DNA from: Plecoglossus altivelis
Taxonomy: Eukaryota > Chordata > Actinopteri > Osmeriformes > Plecoglossidae
DNA length: 64,000 nucleotides
Assembly (NCBI GenBank): GCA_036571765.1
Contig: BROE01000010.1
Coordinates: 13,221,057 to 13,285,056, forward strand
Reading direction: 5' to 3'
Positions 56,701-64,000 of this stretch are shown piece by piece. The position numbers were made by a program, and so were the translations under genes. The notes below the pieces were generated by a model that was not told the DNA's origin, did not search any database, and was given only the letters and a program-made list of their open reading frames with translations. The stretch's first letter is position 1. Each line of letters opens with the position of its first letter.

Positions 56701-59633
56701 TTGGGAAAATGGCAGACAGCGGATAGGTGCAGGGTGACGATGTGGAAGCTGCAGAGGTGGAGCTTCACAGAGGACAAGGTGATGTGAGCCACCTGTCCAA
56801 TCACCGTCAGGGGCTGATACACCTGGAACTTGCCCATTTGGTGAGGAGCAAAGGACAGAATCACGTCCTGCATGCACACACACACGCACACAGACAGGCG
56901 CACAACCATAACCCCACCATAACCCCACAGGTATCAGACCAGTAATTATTCTCTCACCCTTCCCCCAGACTAAATGATCTAGCCATTCTCAAGTCCGTCC
57001 ATCCAACCATCCGTCCATCCACCCAACCACCCACCCACCCCTCACTCCTCACTCTGATGTGTGAAACCATGTTTCCTTTCCACCATGTCGAACAATAGGA
57101 AGAGGGAATAATCCTCTCTGTTGTTGCCTTTGCTGTTCCTGTTGGACACACACACACAACATACAGGCAACACAAGCCAAACCAACTACTATACAGATAG
57201 TGTTGGTAAAATACATTTACAGGTATTTTACCCTCCCCCCCCCCCCCAAAAAAAAAACACACACAGGTGGACTACCTGCTGACTGGCCTGAAGCACACAG
57301 ACAGGCAGATCTTCTCGTAGGGCCCCAGGCGCCCCTCGTTCGGCACACAGGCGATGACGCGCCTGCCATCCATGGCTCCGGCTGCGTTTCTCACGCTCCT
57401 TTCCATGAGGGCGGCGTCGGTGCTCCTTTGGATGTCTGTACCCTGAACACATGCACATTACACACGCCTGTAGGTCTTGGCACACACATTTACTGAGTCT
57501 GTGCTGTGAGGAGCTGGTTACTCTGAGAAGGAGGAGCCCAATTTTTGCTTTGTTTATATGCACATTCTAGATGGAACTTTGTCTGTACCATAAAAGGTAT
57601 ACATCTCATTGGCACCCCCATAGGGAATCATAAGAAAAACAAACAAAAAGCTGTCAACTTAAATCCAAAGCTGAAATAGTTAACTTTTGTGTGTTGGTGT
57701 TGTGACAGTTGTTATTAAACTATTATCTATTTTATTGACAATAAAGGAACAACTTTTATAGAGTCAGCCTATTTATGCTGTGCTGTCTGTGCACTTCAGC
57801 ACTTGCAGTCCACTTCAACGAGCCAAGTCAAAAATCAGATTACATTACTTCTAAATGTGATAATCTAGTTAAATCAGATGACTCCCTTATTAAACTGTCT
57901 ATTTATACAACAATGAAAATCTAAGATATTGAGGGTAGAATAGTCAATAGTGGTTACACAAGGTTTCCTAATTCATACCTCTGCTTAGTAAATGATTCGG
58001 CTTTGTTGCCAAAATTCCAGTTAATACGGGATTTCACTGAGAAAACGCCATTGAGTGGAGGCATAACATGGACTTGGTTAGCATGGTAGAACATGACCAG
58101 AATATGTTTACCAGTTCGGTTCCCGGGGCTACCTCCAGTAGCACCACAACCCAGTGGCAGGCCTGCGGTCCACTGTTCCTCACCACAAGCCTCTCCACAG
58201 CGGCGGTGCCAAAGTAAAGCGACCCAAAGTGCAGGCAGGGGAGAGGACGCCCATCGGAATCCTGGAGCTCCAGATTCTGCTCCTGCACGTTGGCGCACAA
58301 CGTCAGAACCACGTCAGGCCGCCCCTGAAGCTTCACACTGGGGAGGGGGAGAGGTAGACACTGTTCAAAAGAATGGGAAAGGAAGGGAGGGTAGGATATG
58401 AAATGGATGGATGGTCAAGGGGGAGAAAGCAAGTGAAGGAGAGGTGGGCTTCCTCTTACAGAGCCTGCTCTCTGATGTGCCGGGCTCTATTTGTACACAG
58501 TTCCACTTTTAGCCACTGAGTGGCACCAGGAGGCAGCACACCGCTACAAGGAGACAGCTGGACAGATCTGTCTCCATGGTACATCACCTCAAACGCCCCT
58601 GAAGACCCAACATAAAAAGACAACCATCAGTTAAATCTTTGTTTCTCATGAAACATATGTCAGTCCTCGTTAGTATAGTGGTTAGTATCCCCGCCTGTCA
58701 CGCGGGAGACCGGGGTTCAATTCCCCGACGGGGAGAGTTTGGAGATTATAATTTTATTAAACACAAGTAATAACATCGATTATGTCACATAATCGTGCAT
58801 TTTCATTTATTCCTACACTGCAAAATGCTTCGTGAAAGCTGCCCACTAACCAACCTGGAGTAGAGCCCTGGTTGGTGATGGACACCTCCTTACAGATCAC
58901 CTGGCTGTTAGCCAGGACGGAACCAAAATCAGCCAGGGACTCCATCTGGAGGAAGCAAGACATTGGAAAACTGCAAGATAACACACACACACATCTCAGA
59001 CAAGAACCTCAGCGAAGAAAACACATACATAACTTGTAACATAACAATATAAAAACACGTCAAATGTATGAAATAGCGTTGAATGAATAGGTATAACCTG
59101 TGTTAAATGCATGAGTTTTGGTACTTACGCTGACAGAGAGATCTCTGAGACCTCATCTTCGAGAAGGAGCAGCAAACGGTCTCGCACCTCCTCCTCCTTG
59201 TCTGGGGTGAAATCCAGACAGCAAGTCATGGACAACCCAGGAGCTACGGAGGTGCATGGGTTGTTCACCTTCAATCTGAACAACTGGGAGGTTTGCGTGT
59301 GTTCTGAAGAAGAAGAGTGAGGGGACACACTTGTTTTCATTTGAAGCTTGAAACATTTGTACTAGTGGCAACAAAGATTACGCTATATTAATAGTATAGT
59401 CTTGCTAACATGCACTTTCCCCTTTTTGTAAGCCCGACTATTAGCAACAATAATAACAAAGCTATAATGACAAATACATTTGACTTCACCTTTGACATGG
59501 GTTCAAGCATTCGCATTCTTTTTGAGGACTTGCCAATGTTCGTCACCGTGACAGTTGCCTTGTAAACCTCTCCAACTTTTATATCCCTGAACTCAACAAC
59601 GGAGGGACTTATCCGAACTGTATTTACTGCCAT
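40631..59633 (-). CDS. cfap47: Cilia- and flagella-associated protein 47 (with apparent frame breaks)
   Basis: Long axonemal protein of repeated ASH/MSP-like beta domains with a calponin-homology domain; formerly CHDC2/CXorf22-30-59 in human, beside TMEM47. ATG at 59631-59633 (MAVNTVRISPSVVEF, DIKVGEVYKATVTVTNIG); TAA at 40631-40633. About 52 exons are recognisable (coordinates under the five regional entries), most joining in phase with the family pattern throughout. Exceptions: exon 7 to 8 phase mismatch; frame changes inside 56281-56422, 46135-46330 and 41574-41746; family segments missing between 51399 and 49493 and between 47163 and 46330. The gene may therefore be decaying, or the assembly may contain indels. 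In mammals the protein is needed for normal sperm flagella. Confidence 0.88.
42040..42960. repeat. Minisatellite (CAGTGATAGCTGGTTTAATA-type) split by a LINE fragment
   Basis: Units with CAGTGATAGCT, GGTTTAATACAG and AACTGATATTGGTAC occur at about 42040-42185 and again at 42717-42960. The LINE fragment at 42190-42715 lies between the two blocks. Confidence 0.85.
42190..42715 (-). mobile_element. LINE 3' fragment (reverse-transcriptase C-terminus and tail)
   Basis: A minus-strand open frame at 42322-42540 encodes the typical end of a LINE polyprotein (FEAVAPRLWNALPLCLS, DSVESFKRQLKTLLFKQAF). It is followed by a 3' tail whose plus-strand form is TTATTTATAGAGCACCTTTC ... GAAGTGCTTTACAAAG. The fragment interrupts a minisatellite in a cfap47 intron. 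Confidence 0.7.
43168..47487 (-). CDS. cfap47: cfap47 exons 34 to C-terminal ASH domains
   Basis: Exons 47399-47487, 47163-47288, 46135-46330, 45811-45984, 45551-45662, 45377-45439, 45015-45288, 44778-44885, 44573-44684, 44284-44388, 43725-43881, 43546-43626, 43168-43402. Landmarks: CYQLKKLQIRVTNPFSQ, GPPVLYLRAGEQATYPLTF, GTEHIFTLQGQGECPL, YTLTVYPWKRGKHTG, WISLVNPTDETLELAVANS, GSHTSLIVPFTNPTEHSALL. From 45984 leftwards the phases are consistent. Exon 46135-46330 is 196 nt where both borders need a multiple of three. Exon 43168-43402 carries a Gln/Asp repeat. A fragment near 46845-46910 resembles one missing exon but does not join in phase. Confidence 0.82.
43962..44173. mobile_element. Palindromic hAT-type MITE with 8-bp target duplication
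   Basis: A 212-bp element that is nearly its own reverse complement: it opens CAGGGGTGTCAAACTCCAGT and closes with the inverted counterpart, with arms of about 95 bp. It is flanked by perfect 8-bp direct repeats, CCGTACAG at 43954-43961 and 44174-44181. CAGGGG-type ends and 8-bp duplications are characteristic of hAT transposons. No transposase is present. Inside a cfap47 intron. Confidence 0.9.
47524..47591. repeat. (CA)n microsatellite
   Basis: About 34 CA units in a short cfap47 intron, 10 bp from the exon at 47602-47778. Confidence 0.95.
47602..49493 (-). CDS. cfap47: cfap47 exons 27-33: calponin-homology domain and following ASH domain
   Basis: Exons 49398-49493 (LSTRAWTDVLLQTYK), 49085-49286 (NVYSPWERRLLSWLNLHYHN), 48802-48899 (RWVVNFDLDLADGLVLAATV, then AAYCPFL), about 48530-48620 (IGSHFQRMSEQPC), 48151-48285 (LSDPNPVLMLMLCVHLYEHL), 47854-47970 and 47602-47778 (FLRPRKATLLLSSG). 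The first five make a CH fold interrupted by five introns; the last two begin the next ASH domain. The donor of the fourth exon is unclear because it runs into a minisatellite (48400-48545). The LINE and N gap lie immediately upstream (right). Confidence 0.85.
48400..48545. repeat. cfap47: Minisatellite (CCTGTATGTCTAGTCCAGTC-type)
   Basis: Several copies of TATGTCTAGTCCAGTCTAGT-like units directly abutting the 3' side of the cfap47 CH-domain exon at about 48530-48620. Confidence 0.8.
49557..51170 (-). mobile_element. Truncated non-LTR retrotransposon (LINE), same strand as cfap47
   Basis: Minus-strand coding remnants, 5' to 3': an endonuclease C-terminal part (around 50384-50664, IDFVVVSSDLRPR, STDHHLVVSWI), a reverse transcriptase with the LLFADDVVLMAP catalytic motif (around 50240), and a C-terminal region (YRSIYVPTLTYGHELW, SQLRWLGHLFRI, around 49640-49979). 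The 3' end has CATCCATCCATT and the CTTCCGCTTATCCGGGGCCG signature widespread in teleost genomes. Frames change several times and a 10-N gap interrupts it, so it is dead or misassembled. I do not assign a clade. It sits in the cfap47 intron between 51399 and 49493. Confidence 0.85.
50346..50355. other. Assembly gap (10 N)
   Basis: Ten undetermined bases inside the LINE. The reverse-transcriptase and endonuclease fragments on either side do not connect, so the true amount of missing sequence is unknown. Confidence 0.99.
51399..55598 (-). CDS. cfap47: cfap47 exons 11-26: central ASH-like domains
   Basis: Exons 55499-55598, 55179-55395, 54773-55017, 54569-54699, 54370-54492, 54073-54204, 53916-53993, 53571-53718, 53371-53456, 53119-53284, 52928-53013, 52655-52829, 52333-52552, 51983-52216, 51795-51895, 51399-51527. 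All sixteen join in phase. Landmarks: GPSSVDFGEVCVNS, LDCEVVWHPSFCSPLEGSF, SPSEGVVPVGGQVDITVLF, VGSHDFILPVAINGV, LRTSGYPRGTSFCVEVEEV and FQVEECATADNCLLSVWSF. The last exon is Ser/Thr-rich and less certain. It exits in phase 1, while the next exon to the left (49398-49493) enters in phase 0, so at least one exon is missing between them. Confidence 0.87.
55844..59633 (-). CDS. cfap47: cfap47 exons 1-10: N-terminal ASH-like domains
   Basis: Exons 59490-59633, 59129-59283, 58855-58970, 58460-58598, 58133-58337, 57276-57442, 57053-57138, 56545-56867, 56281-56422, 55844-56030. Exon 2 must use the internal acceptor after CCTCCCAG so that ...EPMSK joins LFRLKVNNP in frame. Landmarks: LADFGSVLANSQVICKEVSI, GSLYFGTAAVERLVVRNSG, GPYEKICLSVCFRPVSS, TGVERYRYTDPDYSYSEEE, GIHPAEGLFPPSLSL. 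Exon 7 exits in phase 1 at its best donor but exon 8 must enter in phase 0, so that junction is unresolved. Exon 9 switches frame between ...EEEQQQR and DRIYLTFIRTLRETRLH. Confidence 0.82.
58664..58735 (+). tRNA. tRNA-Asp (GTC)
   Basis: A 72-nt cloverleaf: acceptor TCCTCGT/ACGGGGA with one G-T pair, discriminator G, D arm TAGTATAGTGGTTAGTA, anticodon stem CCCGC/GCGGG with GTC at 58697-58699, T arm CCGGGGTTCAATTCCCCG. A-box and B-box look normal. It lies antisense within the 256-bp cfap47 intron between exons 3 and 4. Confidence 0.96.
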
Positions 59634-60434
59634 AATGTCGGCGAGCTAAACGTTAATGAGCACGGCTGAAATGTGAAAATGCTGAAAAGTTTTTCTAATT
59701 CAAGCTATTTATTTATTTAGAGGTTGGCATACCCATAGAGCAGCCCTCGCAACAACCATTATGGAGTTGGCAGCTTCGGATTGCTAGGCACCGGGGAAGG
59801 GCAGGATTAGTTTAGCACTACCTACGCTACGGTCGACAGAAGAAAACAAAAAGCGATGGTTTAGTCGCTGTGGCGTAGCGACAAATATTTCAGGTCGATA
59901 GATTTACCGTTCAACACATCTGGGGATGCCAAATATATGTTTTAAAATTGTTTGCCGAGTAAATGCGTGTTCAATGCGTGTGGTCCCTTTTCCGTGCGGA
60001 CAAGAAAGTCTCAATTTTTGAATTTGCACATCCACAAGTAATTTCGAGGAGATCCGTTGTTCAATAGCTAACTAGTTTATTTGAGTAATTTATTTTACCA
60101 ATGTCTGTCAATCAACGCTTTTAAATACATAAATGATTTCACACGTAACATAGCGTATAAGTAGAAACGTACTACTTTGAAATATATTAAAAGACATCAA
60201 CTCTGTTAAGAGAGCAAGAGTAAGCACACAATTTTACATTATATAACAACTTCAAAATGTATGTATGTCATTCTGTTAACTGCGGAGGTGTTGTTAAAGT
60301 GGTCAAGCTTCTTAGACGAGTTCCATTTCCCTACCGGCTACGCCGCTGTTTATCCCAAAACAGCATACATTATGATGTTATTTCAGAGAGAATTTATATT
60401 ACAAACATCACAAAATTGCGCAATAAGTGGCACC
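59634..60434. other. Upstream flank of cfap47
   Basis: Unique DNA without repeats between the cfap47 start codon and the tRNA-Asn-like gene, with a modest number of CG dinucleotides in the first 350 bp. It presumably holds the cfap47 promoter; no defined element was recognised. Confidence 0.4.
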
Positions 60435-60508
60435 CTCTCTGTGGCGCAATCGGTTAGCGCGTTCGGCTATTAACCGAAAGGTTGATGGTTCGAGTCCTCC
60501 CAGGGACA
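60435..60508 (+). pseudogene. tRNA-Asn-like gene, anticodon ATT, probably degenerate
   Basis: A 74-nt tRNA-Asn-like sequence with an intact anticodon stem (TTCGG/CCGAA) and D arm. The anticodon loop is CTATTAA, so the anticodon reads ATT instead of the usual GTT. The first acceptor pair is C-C, and the T stem (GATGG/CCTCC) has two internal mismatches. It is most likely a pseudogene or weak gene copy. Confidence 0.75.
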
Positions 60509-61083
60509 GGGTAATTTACGGTCCGCTGTTAAAAGACAAATTCTGAAATGTGAACTGTTCCACAATTGAAGAACAACTGTATGACTTTCACTCTTTATTG
60601 TACAGCCATAGTCCCCATTAATATTCTCTTTTGAATTATTGCTAACCCAGATTAGATCCCCTTTGATTTCCAAGAACAATCGCCTAAAACAAGTGTATGC
60701 AGGTGTGAGACCGGTATCCACTGCCACTCTTCTTCCGTCACCATCACTTGCTGCTGCGCTCTTTGCTGCAAATAGTGGGTGTCGCGGTGGGCGTAGCACA
60801 TTCGTACTAGGTGTGTTTGCTACTCAGTGCATCTCATGATTCTGGGAATATATAAATGTATATAGGTATAGTTAAATAGATACATATAGGTAGATTGAGG
60901 ATGTATGGAGACACATGAACATATGGTTATTGTGGAATAACACAGTGGCCTCCTCACCCATTACACAAAGCAGGCAATGATGAATCCTGCATTCCAGCAA
61001 CACACACAAAGCTGGCAATGATGAGTGCTGCATTTCAGCAACAACAAAAAACTTCACTACCTGTCATCAATCTGATCTGAATA

Positions 61084-61181
61084 GTGAAGTGAAGTATTGT
61101 CAAGTATGGTTACCCATACTCGAAATTTACCTCTGCATTTAACCCATCCAAGTGCACACACAGTAGTGAGTAGTGGGCAAC

Positions 61182-61212
<31 letters not shown>

Positions 61213-61412
61213 CAGTGGGCAGCTATTTTCCAGCTGCCCAGGAAGCAATTGGGGGTTCGATGCCTTGATCAAGGGCACTTCAGTCATGGTATGAAGTCAT
61301 GGCTGTTTATTCACAATCCCCACCTTCAATTCCTGCCGGTGGACTGCATGAGCAAGAATCGAACTAGCAACTTGAAGGTTACAAGCCCTTACCATTAGGC
61401 CACGACTTCCCC
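61084..61412 (-). mobile_element. tRNA-derived SINE, copy 2
   Basis: Reverse-complement counterpart of the SINE at 16692-17029. Head (GGGGAAGTCGTGGCCTAATG), body and tail modules are in the same order, with a CA run inserted in the middle (about 61185-61208). The two copies are clearly diverged from each other, so neither looks very recent. Confidence 0.85.
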
Positions 61413-61421
61413 AAACGCATG

Positions 61422-61497
61422 TTCCCTGACCGGGAATCGATCGAACCCGGGCCGCGGCGGTGAGAGCACCGAATCCTGACCACTAGACCACCAGGGA
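61422..61497 (-). tRNA. tRNA-Glu (CTC)-like, with 4-nt insertion in the T loop
   Basis: On the minus strand it matches a tRNA-Glu: acceptor TCCCTGG, anticodon loop with CTC, and a GGTTCGA box. The T loop carries an additional CGAT (TTCGATCGATTCC), which lengthens it by four. Everything else is normal. It may be transcribed but is probably not a functional tRNA. It lies 9 bp from the SINE at 61084-61412. Confidence 0.8.
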
Positions 61498-61822
61498 TTC
61501 ACACACAGATTATAATCCCACGACCCTAATATTAAGAGTCTTATGCTCTACCTACTAAAATAGCCGGGCTACATTTTGACTGAAAGATTATTAAAATCAA
61601 GATTACCATTTCAATTATATGAGCACATCGTTTACCATTATTTAAAAAGACACATCAAGGTGTTTTGGTAAACCCACCACTAGGCCTACCTAGGCCTACC
61701 ATTTCTAGAGCAATGTTGTCTAATTATAATTAATCTACAGTATTTTCAGTTCGGTACATAGCACTAATATTTTGTAGGTAGAACTAAACTGTTCTACAAC
61801 ATCCTGCAGGTAACAAAAAAGG

Positions 61823-61895
61823 TGCCCCGTGTGAGGCTCGAACTCACGACCTTCAGATTATGAGACTGACGCGCTGCCTACTGCGCCAACGAGGC
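61823..61895 (-). tRNA. Elongator tRNA-Met (CAT)
   Basis: A 73-nt cloverleaf on the minus strand: acceptor GCCTCGT/ACGGGGC, discriminator A, D arm with GGCGCAGTAGGCAGCGC, anticodon loop CTCATAA (CAT), T arm GTGAGTTCGAGCCTCAC. All stems pair. It looks intact. Confidence 0.96.
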
Positions 61896-62499
61896 ACGAT
61901 TATATTCAAGACGGGACCATTATTTGAAGTAAATAAAGATGGGTGCGGATCGTAAAACGCACGTACTTATGCTGTTAGGGACTTTGGAGAGACCCGGATT
62001 TATGTATTAGAATTGTACTGTCAGGGAATAAACGTAATCGAATTTAAATATACTGAATCCTGGTTATCCATTTTACCACTCTCAATGCGTGAACACGTAA
62101 TGGAGTGAAATCATAAACTTCAACATTCAGAATTTAAGATTTTGAAACGAGACCAACTTTATATCTTTTTATACCACATTAATTTTCAATAACACGCGGT
62201 TGAGACAAAGTAATATTTTGCTACAATGACCAACAGATTCTTTGAAAATGTGTAAATTTAAGAAGGGAAGCCGTGTTTGATACAAACTGCACCACATTGA
62301 TTAAATATATCTTCCGAGTCTTTCACGGCATGTCACGTTATCACACGACCTACCAACAACCGCCTTGCAAGTTAGCGTGACCACGTATGATGCATCTTAA
62401 CTGCGTTACTAAAAAACGGTTGCGTGGCCATTGTAACGGAAGTCCAAGTTTTAGTATGATTTTTTAAAATCACATTCAAACAAACTCTCGTCAAAGGCC
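61896..62499. other. Unique intergenic DNA right of the tRNA cluster
   Basis: AT-rich non-repetitive sequence. I see no gene, tRNA or transposon end in it. Confidence 0.6.
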
Positions 62500-63121
62500 A
62501 CGTTTAATAATTTAATTTTACCATGCAGAAATCAGAAAATATTTTACAACCATGATTAAATAAACAGACAGGTTTTGTAGTGTGCTAGAGAGGTTGGAGT
62601 GTGGCCTTAAAGTCCTCAAATAGCTTCAGAGATCTTACCTCTCAACCCTCCCTGCAAAAAAGCTATCACAGAAAAATTGACTAAAACGTATAAAATCAAG
62701 TTGAACAAAAACTAACGTTTGTAAAAATCAATTTAAAAAAATCACATATAGAACACCTACAGCAAGAACATGTTATTCTATATTAAATGCAGGTCCCTAA
62801 GTGGCTCGGAGGTGTCAATGGTGGACGAGAAACATCAGCAAGAGTCCTTCATATAGTGCTCCTTCATGTCCCTTGTCTAATACTGCATGGGCATGTCTCC
62901 TCAGGCATAACATCGTCACCCTCCTTCAGGGTCTCTAGTCACGTGAGAATCCATGTTACCTCTCTTCTCAGAATGAAACGACATTGGAATTAAAACGTGT
63001 CAGAGCCATCGCACATTTGGAAGCCTCGCCAACACTTTGCCCCACTGAATGGGTCTGACAGGATGTGATGCAGTGAGGTTTCCATCGGCACTTGGCAACG
63101 TTCTCTTAGTTCCTTGGGGGC
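62500..63121 (-). other. chn1: Probable 3' UTR of the chimaerin gene
   Basis: Non-coding, AT-rich and free of microsatellites, directly downstream of the stop codon. An ATTAAA-type hexamer occurs on the minus strand near 62504. The 3' end is a guess. Confidence 0.35.
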
Positions 63122-63293
63122 TCAGAAGAGGATGTCCTCGTTCTTGATGAGTGACTCCACCACCTGCCTCTGGTAGCGGATGTCGTTGAGTGCCGTCATG
63201 GCGTCCAGGTCCGGAGCTCTCATGAGAGTGGGGCCAAACACGATGCCCAGGTTCTCAGCACTCATCAGGTTCTGTTTCTCCTGCTGGGTCACT
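63122..63293 (-). CDS. chn1: Chimaerin-type RhoGAP, last coding exon (5' part outside window)
   Basis: The exon begins after an acceptor (ccccag) at 63293, in phase 2, and ends with TGA at 63122-63124. It encodes the end of a RhoGAP domain: VTQQEKQNLMSAENLGIVFG, PTLMRAPDLDAMTALND, then IRYQRQVVESLIKNEDILF at the C-terminus. Chimaerins are diacylglycerol-regulated GAPs for Rac. From memory, the IKNEDILF ending fits alpha-chimaerin (CHN1), while CHN2 ends more like IENEDVLF, so chn1 or a teleost duplicate is favoured. No further exon was found up to position 64000. Confidence 0.75.
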
Positions 63294-64000
63294 CTGGGGT
63301 GGGGACAGGGGGGCACAAACACAAGCATTGTTGTGTGTTTGTGTGAGCATTATGCTGCGTTCACACTGGATGCGAATCGGCATCTAGGGCATCTGATTTA
63401 CATGTTAAGTCAATGTAAACGAGGGTCTAGAGGTCCTGAAGCGTGAATCTGTTTCTAGTGCGGCGCAAATCTGCATCTATATTTACTATTTATCACTAAT
63501 CTGTACATTTGCACTTTCAATATTGCACTCATAACTGCTTCCCTTGCACTTCTTATTAGATGCTAAACTGTATTTCGTGTCATTGTATTTTATGAATGTG
63601 TAATGGAAATAAAGTTGAATCTAACAACTCACAAATCTGCATCTGACGCCCTTCACGCCCAAGTAGAAAAATTTGAACTTTGGCAAATATTTGCAAGAGC
63701 CTTAACCAATCAGGGACTCTGCTGTGGTAGGGACGTGTTGTGACATGTGACGTGACCTGATCAGATGGACCAGAGCAAAGAACGTAGGCGACTTGTGTCT
63801 CTGACACAGCGTGCCAGAGTGAATGAGTTACAATAGCCCCTATAAGTTATCTGAATATCTAATAGTGAAAGCACTGGTGAGCTTTTTGGAATAAATAAAG
63901 CCAACCCACTCTCTCAATAACATCCATGCCCGCCATTACCTTGCAGCAACAAGCAGACAAATACACAGAGTAGCACAGGGTAGCATGCCAGGCAGAAACC

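Overview
The window is vertebrate nuclear DNA, almost certainly from a teleost fish. It holds multi-exon genes with GT-AG introns, heavy CA/GT, GA and tetranucleotide microsatellites, a tRNA-derived SINE present in two copies, non-LTR (LINE) fragments, small DNA-transposon remnants and scattered nuclear tRNA genes. All protein genes lie on the minus strand, so they read from high to low coordinates.

From right to left: (1) 63122-63293, the last coding exon of a chimaerin RhoGAP (chn1-like), continuing off the right edge. (2) 60.4-61.9 kb, a small tRNA cluster (Asn-like, Glu-like, Met) with a SINE. (3) 40631-59633, cfap47, a ciliary/sperm axoneme protein of many ASH-like beta domains plus a CH domain, in about 52 recognisable exons; a tRNA-Asp sits in one of its introns and a broken LINE with a 10-N assembly gap in another. 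(4) 37101-39520, tmem47, a complete three-exon gene for a 181-residue four-pass membrane protein. (5) 743-33350, the 5' part of dmd (dystrophin): exon 1 to the equivalent of human exon 29, 31 exons and exactly 1375 codons, running off the left edge.

The order dmd - tmem47 - cfap47 matches the human Xp21 neighbourhood, which supports the identifications. dmd is very compact here: 29 human-equivalent exons fit in about 33 kb. The exon lengths almost all equal the human ones, but human exons 20 and 23 are each cut by an additional intron whose two pieces sum exactly to the human length. Its first exon encodes a utrophin-like N-terminus joined to a clearly dystrophin rod.

The most notable anomaly is cfap47. 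Most exons join in frame and match the family to the C-terminus, yet three exons (around 56.35, 46.24 and 41.67 kb) need a frame change in the middle of conserved sequence, and family segments are missing beside the LINE/gap and near 46.3-47.2 kb. Either the gene is decaying in this species or the assembly is locally faulty; dmd and tmem47 in the same window show no such breaks. I saw no bacterial-type system, CRISPR array or viral gene.
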